Position numbers and translations under genes: made by a program
Shown here: positions 38,843-47,115 of the stretch, piece after piece
Layout of the letters: each line of letters starts with the position of its first letter
How positions within the stretch are numbered: position 1 is the first letter of the stretch
The notes under the pieces: generated by a model
The model's input: only the letters and a program-made list of their open reading frames with translations
What the model was told of the DNA's origin: nothing
The model's database searches: none
From: Salinimicrobium profundisediminis
Lineage (GTDB): Bacteria; Bacteroidota; Bacteroidia; Flavobacteriales; Flavobacteriaceae
Reading direction: 5' to 3'
Assembly (NCBI RefSeq): GCF_026241755.1
Contig: NZ_JAPJDA010000015.1
Span: forward strand, 1 to 64,000
Length of the DNA stretch: 64,000 nucleotides

Positions 38843-41176
38843 ATGAACTCGACAAGACCCCTCATCTTTTTAGTCTTTTTATTAATCTTGTTTGCATGCA
38901 ATACATCCAATCAGGAAAGATTATTTACTGAAAAAGAAATTAAAATAGTTCCAACTCCGGCTCAAATGAAGTTAGGAGAGGGATTTTTCAGTTTTAACAA
39001 GAACACCACTTTGGTAGTGACCAGCGAGGAGGAGGAGAATTACATAAGTCCGCTCAGGAATAAACTTGCACAAGCGGCAGGGCTTGACTTAAAAATGGAG
39101 AAAGTGGCACCTTCAAAAAACTTTGTGCAATTTATCCTTGATGAAAATTTTAAAGGAGAAGCTTACCAACTTGAAGTACTCGAAGATAAAATCTCTATCA
39201 AAGCCAGCAATACAGCTGGATTTACATATGCAGTTGCCAGTTTGCAGCAATTGTTTCCTGTTGAACTTGAAAGTAGTAAGTTATTAGAAAGTGTAGCTTG
39301 GCAGGTTCCCGTAATCACAATTGATGATGAGCCGCGATTTGCGTGGCGGGGTTTGATGCTGGATGTTTCCAGACACTTTTTTGAGAAGGAATATATTTTT
39401 GATGTCATTGATAGGATGGCATACCTTAAGCTGAATACATTTCATTTCCATCTGGTAGATGACCAGGGCTGGAGAATTGAAATTAAAGAATATCCAAAAC
39501 TTACTGAAGTTGGTGCCTGGAGGGTTGATCATGAGGACAAGCACTGGGATGCGAGGCCAACGCCCCAGTTAGGGGAAGAAGCTACTTTGGGTGGTTTCTA
39601 CACCCAGGAGGAGATCAAAGAAATAGTTGCTTATGCAGGGACTAAGGGAATTAATGTGGTTCCCGAAATTGAAATGCCCGCCCATGTTATGAGTGCTATT
39701 GCTGCATACCCCGAACTTTCTTGTCATGGCAACGAGATTATGGTGCCTCCGGGAGGGGTATGGCCAATTACCGACATCTATTGCCCCGGTAAAGAATCTA
39801 CTTTTGAATTTCTTGAAAATGTTCTTTTAGAAGTGATGGAATTGTTCCCTTCAAAATATATTCATGTGGGTGGTGATGAAGCAACCAAAACCAACTGGAC
39901 GACCTGTGAAAACTTTCAACGAAGAATGGCAGAAGAAGGTCTTAAGGATGAAAAGGAGTTACAGAGTTACTTTATCAAAAGAATGGAGCGTTTTATAAGC
40001 TCTCACGGCCGAACCCTTATAGGTTGGGACGAAATTCTTGAAGGAGGGCTGGCTCCAGGTGCTACTGTTATGAGCTGGCGTGGTACACAGGGAGGTTGGG
40101 AAGCTTCAGAACAGGGACATGATGTGGTAATGACGCCGGGTAGCCATGTTTATTTTAACTTCTACCAGGGAGTTCCTGATACTGAACCTGTAGCTTTTAG
40201 CGGTTACACGCCTTTAAGCAAGGTATATAGTTTTGACCCGGTTGTAGATTCTATGTCTGTTGCTCAAAAAGAGCACGTGTTGGGAGGACAGGCCAATTTG
40301 TGGGCAGAATTTATTACGACAAATGAGCAATCGGAATACATGATCTTTCCAAGGTTAGTCGCTTTATCTGAAGTGCTTTGGAGCCCAAAAGAAAAACTTG
40401 ATTGGGCCGGTTTTTCAGATCGTTTGAAAGAAAACATCCTTCCCCGTTACGATTATCAGGGAATAAACTATGCCAGAAGTTCTTTTTCTGTCACGGCAGA
40501 TACTGAAGTTGACCTGACCAGCAATGTGGTAAAAGTCAAACTTCAGAATGAATTTCCAGATTCAGAAATAAGATATACCCTAAATGGAGATGATCCCGGA
40601 GCAGACTCAAAAATATATCAGGAACCTTTTGAGCTTTCTAAGACAGCAACAATAAAGGCGGGGGTTTTTGAGAATGGAAAGCAAAAAGGTCAAACATTCG
40701 AGAAAACTTTTCATTTCCATAAAGCAGTTGGGAAGGATGTAAGTTATAACCCGGTTTATCACGATAGTTACCAGGGTGCAAAAGAAGTAGGTATGGTAAA
40801 CGTAATTCGTGGCAGTTTAAACTTTCATGATAAACAGTGGCAGGCGTGGCTGGTAGATGATATGGAGGTGGTGATTGATATGCATAGAGAAGTACCGGTG
40901 AACAAGATTACTGTAGGTTCTATGGAGAACCAGGGATCTGGAATTTATTTTCCTGTAAAGGTGGAAGCGCTAATTTCAAAAAATGGTAAGGACTATACCA
41001 GCGTAGGTAAAATAGAAAGAGAATTTAGTCATAGTGGCATACCTCAATTGAAAGATTTTGTATTGGACTTTAATGAACAGGAGACAAGGTACATTAAAGT
41101 TAAGGCTGCAAACCTTGGCAAGACTCCGCGGGGAGGAAACGCATGGCTGTTTGTTGATGAAATTATAGTTGAATAA
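38843..41176 (+). CDS. GH20 beta-N-acetylhexosaminidase, lipoprotein
   Basis: A 777-residue lipoprotein (LFAC, Cys19). The N-terminal GH20b domain (IVPTPAQMKLGEGFFSF), then the barrel: FAWRGLMLDVSRHFF, HFHLVDDQGWRIEIKEYPKLTEVGAW, VVPEIEMPAHVMSAI and the catalytic pair Asp345-Glu346 in HVGGDEATKTNW. After the barrel come a chitobiase-type C-terminal fold (EIRYTLNGDDPGADSKIYQEPFELSKTATIKAG) and a discoidin/CBM32-like domain. It would cut terminal beta-GlcNAc from antennae or from the chitobiose core. Eight bases follow the GH2 stop. Confidence 0.95.
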   Translation: MNSTRPLIFLVFLLILFACNTSNQERLFTEKEIKIVPTPAQMKLGEGFFSFNKNTTLVVTSEEEENYISPLRNKLAQAAGLDLKMEKVAPSKNFVQFILDENFKGEAYQLEVLEDKISIKASNTAGFTYAVASLQQLFPVELESSKLLESVAWQVPVITIDDEPRFAWRGLMLDVSRHFFEKEYIFDVIDRMAYLKLNTFHFHLVDDQGWRIEIKEYPKLTEVGAWRVDHEDKHWDARPTPQLGEEATLGGFYTQEEIKEIVAYAGTKGINVVPEIEMPAHVMSAIAAYPELSCHGNEIMVPPGGVWPITDIYCPGKESTFEFLENVLLEVMELFPSKYIHVGGDEATKTNWTTCENFQRRMAEEGLKDEKELQSYFIKRMERFISSHGRTLIGWDEILEGGLAPGATVMSWRGTQGGWEASEQGHDVVMTPGSHVYFNFYQGVPDTEPVAFSGYTPLSKVYSFDPVVDSMSVAQKEHVLGGQANLWAEFITTNEQSEYMIFPRLVALSEVLWSPKEKLDWAGFSDRLKENILPRYDYQGINYARSSFSVTADTEVDLTSNVVKVKLQNEFPDSEIRYTLNGDDPGADSKIYQEPFELSKTATIKAGVFENGKQKGQTFEKTFHFHKAVGKDVSYNPVYHDSYQGAKEVGMVNVIRGSLNFHDKQWQAWLVDDMEVVIDMHREVPVNKITVGSMENQGSGIYFPVKVEALISKNGKDYTSVGKIEREFSHSGIPQLKDFVLDFNEQETRYIKVKAANLGKTPRGGNAWLFVDEIIVE

Positions 41177-41235
41177 GATATAGGCATCAATAAAAGTTTT
41201 TTATCAACCAGTTTTAGAACTAGAAAAATATCGAA

Positions 41236-42426
41236 ATGAAAAACATAAAAAGTCTTATTCGGGTTGGGATAATTCTTCTAAGCTTCTCTTTATATGGACA
41301 GAAGACTAAAATAGTAGAAGTCTTTAAAAACCAGCCTGTAAATTTCACAGGTATTGCCGGAGATACAGTTCATAATATCCGCTTACAGGATGGCCGAATA
41401 ATTTATAAAAAAATCAAAGCGCCTGACTTTGAAAAAGGAACTGATGTTTTTGTTCATATGACCCTGCGTTCTGCCGGAGATACCTGGGATAAATCGGGTT
41501 CACTTTTTGTCATTACAGATCCTGAGAAGATCGATATTATCGATATTGCTGAAGGTAAAGCGAATTTCCCGGAGGCTGCGGGAATACCAGGTTATCAGGG
41601 GATCAAAAAAGGAGGAGAATATAATCCAGCCCTTGAGATACTTAGGTTTATGACTCCTTTTGGAGTAGGTCATTACAGTGATGAACAAAAAAATCCCAGG
41701 ATTAAATACAATAGGCCGGTTTATGTGCCCAAATGGGAAGAGGAAGTGAAATGGACAGAAGATATTTCCCACCTATCTACTGCGGTAACCGGTGAGTTTA
41801 TTGTTGGAGTGTGGATAGATACCTGGACTTCAGAAGGATATCTCGTTGATGTTGAACTGGAGTATTCAGGAAGGGCCGCAAAGAAGAAAAAAGTGCTGCC
41901 CTTGGTAAATACTGTTTATTACGCTTCACAAACCCATCCAGACCTCTTTTCCGAAGAAGATCTTACAGTAGATTTTAAACTGCCCAAAAATGTCAAAAAT
42001 GCAAAGCTTCATTATATCACCACAGGCCATGGTGGCCATAGTGGAGGGGATGAGTTTATAAAGCTGCATAATACCGTGAAGATAAATAACGAAATTTTAA
42101 TTGATACCATTCCCTGGAGGGACGATTGTGCTTCTTTCAGGCGCTTTAATCCAACATCGGGGGTTTGGGTAAGAAAAGACACAGCTTTTGCTTACAATGA
42201 AAATAGAGAGAAAGAGTACATAGAAATAAAAGAACGATTAGCATCTTCAGATCTCTCCAGGTCTAACTGGTGCCCCGGGTCAAAGGTGTCTCCTATGGTA
42301 AAAAATATTGGAAACCTTCAAAAAGGGCAAAATCAACTAACAATTTCTATTGATGGTACTCCAATTGACGGGGATAAATTAAATCACTGGCTGGTTTCGG
42401 CCTATATCACCTACGAAGAAAATTAA
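41236..42426 (+). CDS. Peptide-N4-(N-acetyl-beta-glucosaminyl)asparagine amidase (PNGase F-type)
   Basis: A 396-residue exported protein (signal about 1-21). It contains both PNGase F domains: an N-terminal region (DGRIIYKKIKAPDFEKGTDVFVHMTLRSAGDTWDKSGSLFVIT) with a lectin-like fold, and a C-terminal block with LHYITTGHGGHSGGDEFIKLHNTVKIN (Glu273 in GGDEF), IPWRDDCASFRRFNPTSGVW and RSNWCPGSKVSPM. These are the conserved catalytic-domain signatures of the Elizabethkingia enzyme. The reaction releases the whole N-glycan and converts Asn to Asp. Core alpha-1,3-fucose blocks the classical enzyme. This gene is the clearest pointer to N-glycoproteins as the substrate of the locus. Confidence 0.93.
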   Translation: MKNIKSLIRVGIILLSFSLYGQKTKIVEVFKNQPVNFTGIAGDTVHNIRLQDGRIIYKKIKAPDFEKGTDVFVHMTLRSAGDTWDKSGSLFVITDPEKIDIIDIAEGKANFPEAAGIPGYQGIKKGGEYNPALEILRFMTPFGVGHYSDEQKNPRIKYNRPVYVPKWEEEVKWTEDISHLSTAVTGEFIVGVWIDTWTSEGYLVDVELEYSGRAAKKKKVLPLVNTVYYASQTHPDLFSEEDLTVDFKLPKNVKNAKLHYITTGHGGHSGGDEFIKLHNTVKINNEILIDTIPWRDDCASFRRFNPTSGVWVRKDTAFAYNENREKEYIEIKERLASSDLSRSNWCPGSKVSPMVKNIGNLQKGQNQLTISIDGTPIDGDKLNHWLVSAYITYEEN

Positions 42427-42455
42427 ATTTATTTTCAACCTGAAAAATTGAAATA

Positions 42456-44732
42456 ATGAAAAAACTGGGATTATTACTTGCTCTTTTTTCTTTCAAGCTT
42501 TGCCTGGGGCAGGAGCCTGTGCAGTATGTAAATACGCTTATGGGAACAGATTCAGCCTTTGAACTTTCCAATGGCAATACATATCCTGCAATTGCTCTTC
42601 CGTGGGGAATGAATTTCTGGACGCCCCAAACAGCTAAAATGGGAGATGGATGGACCTATAATTATGATGATTATAAGATTCGGGGCATAAAGCAAACACA
42701 TCAACCCAGCCCTTGGCTAAATGATTATGCAGCCTTTTCTCTTATGGCAGTGACAGGTGACCTCCAATATAAGGAAGATGAAAGAGCTTCATGGTTTTCC
42801 CATAAAGCCGAAATTGCCAAACCTCATTACTACAGTGTATATTTAGCTGAGTATGATGTTAAGGTTGAAGTTGCACCTACAGTTAGAGGAGCACATTTTC
42901 AGTTCACTTTTCCAAAGGCCGATAGTTCTTACATACTGCTTGATGCTTTTTTAAAAGGATCAATGGTGAAAATTATTCCTGAAGAACGAAAAATAATTGG
43001 ATATGCCAGGAACAATCACGGTGGCGTACCTGATAATTTTCACAACTATTTTGTGGCAGAATTTGATAAGGACTTTCAAATCACCCACACATGGGGAGAT
43101 GAATGGACGCTTGATTTAGGTGCTACAGAAAAAGAGGGGCAGCATGTGGGGGCAATTGTTGGGTTTAAAACTGAGAAGGGAGAAAAAGTTAATGTTAAAG
43201 TAGCTTCCTCTTTTATAAGTTTCGAGCAGGCCCAACGTAACCTTGATAATGAATTAGCAGGGAAAAGCTTTAAAGATATTAAAGAAGAAGCCGAAGCTAT
43301 ATGGAATAAAGAATTGGGCCGAATAGAGATTGAGGATGATAATATTGATCATAAAAGAACATTTTATTCAAGTTTATATCGGGTTCTTCTATTTCCCAGA
43401 AAATTCTATGAAATAGACGGGAATAACGAGGTGGTTCATTACAGCCCGTATAATGGAGAAATTTTGCCGGGTTACATGTTTACAGATAATGGATTCTGGG
43501 ATACCTTTAGAGCGGTTTTCCCCTTCTTCAACTTGATGTACCCCGAGATGAATAAGCAGTTTATGGCAGGGTTGGCTAATACTTATAAAGAATCGGGATG
43601 GTTACCGGAATGGGCGAGCCCTGGCCACCGGGATGTAATGATAGGCTCTAATTCAGCTCCTATTATAGCCGATGCTTTTCTCAAGGGAAATGTTTATGAT
43701 AAAGATGTAGATGTACTGTATGAAGCAATTCTTAAAAATGCAAATATTGAAGAAGGACGCCCTGAGTCTTCTGTGGGAAGAGAGGGACTGAATTTTTATA
43801 ATAAACTGGGTTATGTTCCTTATGATGTGGGGATAAACGAGAATGCCGCAAGAACTTTAGAATACGCCTATGCCGATTGGACTATTTCAAAATTTGCAGA
43901 AAAACGAGGAGATAAAAAAACCTCCCGTAGATTTTATGAGCAGGCAAAAAATTATAAAAACCTGTTTGATCCTGAAACTAACCTAATGCGAGGCAAAAAC
44001 AAGGACGGTAAATTTCAGAAGCCGTTCAATCCATTAAAATGGGGAGATGCTTTTACAGAAGGTAATAGTCTTCACTATACCTGGTCTGTTTTTCATGATG
44101 TTCAGGGTCTAGTTAACTTGATGGGTGGAGAAAAAGAATTTACCACAATGCTAGATACGGTATTTAGTATGCCCCCCGATTTTGACGATTCCTATTATGG
44201 ATTTACAATTCATGAAATAAGAGAGATGCAAATTGTGAATATGGGGAATTATGCGCATGGGAATCAACCTATTCAGCATATGATATACCTGTATAATTAT
44301 GCGGGTGAATCCTGGAAAGCTCAGGAAAAGATAAGGGAAGTCCTTACAAGGTTATATTCTCCAACTCCCGATGGATATAGTGGCGATGAGGATAATGGGC
44401 AAACCTCGGCGTGGTATGTTTTCAGTTCTCTTGGATTTTACCCTGTTACCCCCGGAACAGACCAATATGTTTTTGGTAGCCCGTTATTCCAAAAGGCAAA
44501 GCTTCACCTGGAGAACGGGAATGTATTTACAATTTCTGCAGAAGATAATTCAGGTTCTAATTTTTACATCAACTCTGTAAAGCTTAATGGGAAAGAATAC
44601 CACAAGACTTATCTAAGTTTAAAAGATATCCTCCCAGGTGGAGAAATCAAATTTAAAATGAGTGATTCACCAAACAAAAGTTTTGGGCAGCATGATAATG
44701 CTTTACCTTATTCCATGAGTCCGAAAAAATAA
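42456..44732 (+). CDS. GH92 family protein, secreted, divergent active site (copy 4)
   Basis: A 758-residue GH92 member with a signal peptide (LCLGQ). Hallmarks are altered: YVNTLMGTDSAFELSNGNTYPAIALPWGMNFWTPQT, TDNGFWDTFRAVFPFF, the probable acid Glu535 in FTEGNSLHYTW and GDEDNGQTSAW. The motif that reads HGNEPSHH in copies 1-3 is HGNQPIQH here, with Gln604 at the place of the usual Glu. This residue lies at the substrate-contact site, so linkage or substrate probably differs (for example alpha-1,4, alpha-1,6 or modified mannose). It remains otherwise complete. Confidence 0.9.
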   Translation: MKKLGLLLALFSFKLCLGQEPVQYVNTLMGTDSAFELSNGNTYPAIALPWGMNFWTPQTAKMGDGWTYNYDDYKIRGIKQTHQPSPWLNDYAAFSLMAVTGDLQYKEDERASWFSHKAEIAKPHYYSVYLAEYDVKVEVAPTVRGAHFQFTFPKADSSYILLDAFLKGSMVKIIPEERKIIGYARNNHGGVPDNFHNYFVAEFDKDFQITHTWGDEWTLDLGATEKEGQHVGAIVGFKTEKGEKVNVKVASSFISFEQAQRNLDNELAGKSFKDIKEEAEAIWNKELGRIEIEDDNIDHKRTFYSSLYRVLLFPRKFYEIDGNNEVVHYSPYNGEILPGYMFTDNGFWDTFRAVFPFFNLMYPEMNKQFMAGLANTYKESGWLPEWASPGHRDVMIGSNSAPIIADAFLKGNVYDKDVDVLYEAILKNANIEEGRPESSVGREGLNFYNKLGYVPYDVGINENAARTLEYAYADWTISKFAEKRGDKKTSRRFYEQAKNYKNLFDPETNLMRGKNKDGKFQKPFNPLKWGDAFTEGNSLHYTWSVFHDVQGLVNLMGGEKEFTTMLDTVFSMPPDFDDSYYGFTIHEIREMQIVNMGNYAHGNQPIQHMIYLYNYAGESWKAQEKIREVLTRLYSPTPDGYSGDEDNGQTSAWYVFSSLGFYPVTPGTDQYVFGSPLFQKAKLHLENGNVFTISAEDNSGSNFYINSVKLNGKEYHKTYLSLKDILPGGEIKFKMSDSPNKSFGQHDNALPYSMSPKK

Positions 44733-44739
44733 CCCTACT

Positions 44740-46947
44740 ATGAAAATCCGATTTTTTTTTGTTCTTAGTTTATTTTCATTACAAATTCTCCTTTCTCAGG
44801 AGCCGGTGGAATTTGTTAACCCTTTTATAGGAACTTCCAATTATGGAGCTACCAATCCGGGAGCCATTGCGCCACGGGGAATGGCAAGTGTTTCCCCATT
44901 TAATGTTGCTGGCGGCACAAACAAACTCGAGAAGGATAGCCAGTGGTTATCGAACCCTTATGTTCATGAAAATGTTTTTTTGACCGGGTTTAGTCATGTG
45001 AATCTTAGTGGGGTTGGTTGTCCCGATCTTGGGGTTATACTGGCCATGCCTACCACAGGTGATGTTGAGACAAACCATGAAACCTATGGTACAACTTACA
45101 AGAACGAAACCGCTAAAGCGGGATATTATGCTGTAGAACTGGATAAATATCAAATAAAAGCAGAAGTAACAGCATCTACAAGGGTAGGGGTAAGCAGATA
45201 CACATTTCCAAAAGGGAAAGCTAATATTCTTATTAATCTTGGATTAGGGCTGACAAATGAACAGGGGGGGATGTTAAAAATAAATTCCCCAAGTGAGGTA
45301 GAAGGGATGAGAACAGTAGGTTCTTTTTGTTATAACAATCCTGAAGCTTCTTATCCGGTATATTTTGTCGCACAACTATCTAAACCTTCAAAGGAATTCG
45401 GTGCATGGAAGAACCCTTATAACTATGAGGGGGTGGAAGCACAATGGATGACTTATAATGATAAGGTAAGAATTAAAAAAGGGTTTACACGCGAAGTTGT
45501 TGGGGACAGTATTGGAGCATATTTTTCATATGATTTCCAGCAGCCAACAGAAGTTGAATTAAAAGTGGCGGTATCATACGTGAGTATTGAAAATGCCAGA
45601 GAGAACCTCCAGAAGGAAGTAGGGAATCGAAGCTTTAATGATATATATGAAGAAACAAGAGATGCGTGGAATGAAAAACTTTCGGTTGCTGAAGTGGAAG
45701 GGGGAAGTGCTGAAGACAAAACGGTATTCTATACAGCTTTATATCACGCCCAAATTCATCCAAATATTTTCAGTGATGTCAATGGAGAGTATCCTGAAAT
45801 AGCCACCGGGAAAATAGGAAAAACAGAAGGTAGCCGATATACCGTTTTTTCATTATGGGATACTTACAGGAATTACCATCAATTAATGACCCTGCTTTAT
45901 CCTGGGGAACAGACGGAAATGATCAATAGCATGTTGGCAATGTATGATGAGAATGGATGGCTGCCAAAATGGGAATTAAATTCTACAGAGACCTTTACAA
46001 TGGTTGGAGATCCTGCTTCTGTAGTTATTGCTGATTCTTACCTGCGCGGTCTTAGAAATTTTGATGTAGAGAAGGCTTACGAAGCTATGCTCAAAGGGGC
46101 TACAGTTACAGAAAACAATCCTCTTCGTCCTGGAAATGCTGAGTATGTAGAAAAAGGTTACTTAAGTGTTGAGAGTGGAATAGCAGGACCTGTTTCAACT
46201 ACCCAGGAATATAATATATCAGATTTTGCTATTGCACAACTAGCCAAAGCCCTTGGAAAAAAAGAGGACTATAAAAAATTTTATAAACGCTCACAGTCTT
46301 ACAGAAAATTGTATGACAGTGAAACCGGACTCTTAAGACCAAAAAAGGCTAATGGAGATTGGTATGAACCTTTTGACCCCAATGCCGGTGCAAATTTCAC
46401 TAAGAATGTAGGATATATTGAAGGGAATGCCTGGCAATATGTTTATATGGTGCCGCATGATATCCGTGGAATAATCAAGCTAAAAGGAGGGGGAGAAAAT
46501 TTCATTCAACAGCTGGATTATATATTTGATGCAGGTCACTATGATATGGCCAACGAACCCGATTTTGGATATCCTTTTCTTTACAACTTTGTAACGGGAG
46601 AAAATGATAAAGCTCAAAAAAGGATTAATGATTTACTTGATAGGTATTATTCTAATGCGCCTGCAGGACTACCTGGAAACGATGATACAGGTACCATGAG
46701 TGCCTGGGTAATTTATGCCATGATGGGTTTTTATCCAGTAACCCCGGCAGATCCAGTCTATACACTCTTTGCACCTAAGTTTAATAAAATAACTCTTCAT
46801 TTGGAAGATAATCATGAAGTTATAATAAAGTCTTTTATTAAGGCTGGGGAACCTCTAAAATATATTTTAATAGATGGGAAAAAACATGAAAACCTTTTCA
46901 TTTCTCACTCCAAATTGATAGGTACATCATCAATTGAAATGTATTAA
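44740..46947 (+). CDS. GH92 family alpha-mannosidase, secreted, divergent (copy 5)
   Basis: A 735-residue GH92 member with a signal peptide (ILLSQ). Blocks: FVNPFIGTSNYGATNPGAIAPRGMASVSPFN, FSHVNLSGVGCPDLGVILAMP, FSLWDTYRNYHQL, probable acid Glu561 (IEGNAWQ), ANEPDFGYPFLYN (Glu606) and GNDDTGTMSAW. The spacing between the acid and the NEP motif is 45 residues, against 62 in copies 1 and 2, and the HH after NEP is replaced by FG. It is therefore a separate subgroup. It ends the long operon; susC starts 169 bases later. Confidence 0.92.
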   Translation: MKIRFFFVLSLFSLQILLSQEPVEFVNPFIGTSNYGATNPGAIAPRGMASVSPFNVAGGTNKLEKDSQWLSNPYVHENVFLTGFSHVNLSGVGCPDLGVILAMPTTGDVETNHETYGTTYKNETAKAGYYAVELDKYQIKAEVTASTRVGVSRYTFPKGKANILINLGLGLTNEQGGMLKINSPSEVEGMRTVGSFCYNNPEASYPVYFVAQLSKPSKEFGAWKNPYNYEGVEAQWMTYNDKVRIKKGFTREVVGDSIGAYFSYDFQQPTEVELKVAVSYVSIENARENLQKEVGNRSFNDIYEETRDAWNEKLSVAEVEGGSAEDKTVFYTALYHAQIHPNIFSDVNGEYPEIATGKIGKTEGSRYTVFSLWDTYRNYHQLMTLLYPGEQTEMINSMLAMYDENGWLPKWELNSTETFTMVGDPASVVIADSYLRGLRNFDVEKAYEAMLKGATVTENNPLRPGNAEYVEKGYLSVESGIAGPVSTTQEYNISDFAIAQLAKALGKKEDYKKFYKRSQSYRKLYDSETGLLRPKKANGDWYEPFDPNAGANFTKNVGYIEGNAWQYVYMVPHDIRGIIKLKGGGENFIQQLDYIFDAGHYDMANEPDFGYPFLYNFVTGENDKAQKRINDLLDRYYSNAPAGLPGNDDTGTMSAWVIYAMMGFYPVTPADPVYTLFAPKFNKITLHLEDNHEVIIKSFIKAGEPLKYILIDGKKHENLFISHSKLIGTSSIEMY

Positions 46948-47023
46948 AAAACCCTTTAAAATGTGCAAGTCTATATCGTTTTCGAACCCAGGAAGTTGTT
47001 GAGCTATCCACCGCTGCTATTCG

Positions 47024-47034
47024 TCGAAATTCGA
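47024..47034. promoter_or_regulatory. Palindrome in the susC upstream region
   Basis: TCGAAATTCGA is a perfect 11-base palindrome (odd centre) in the 168-base gap before susC, and another TTCGAA lies at 46981-46986. These could be a regulator site for the SusCD transcript. No clear TAnnTTTG box was found in this gap. Speculative. Confidence 0.25.
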
Positions 47035-47115
47035 TTTTTCCCTTAACACTCCTGTAACATTTGCAGTATATTTACTTCATCTTGTAGACATTATTTAACC
47101 AAATTACAACAAACC

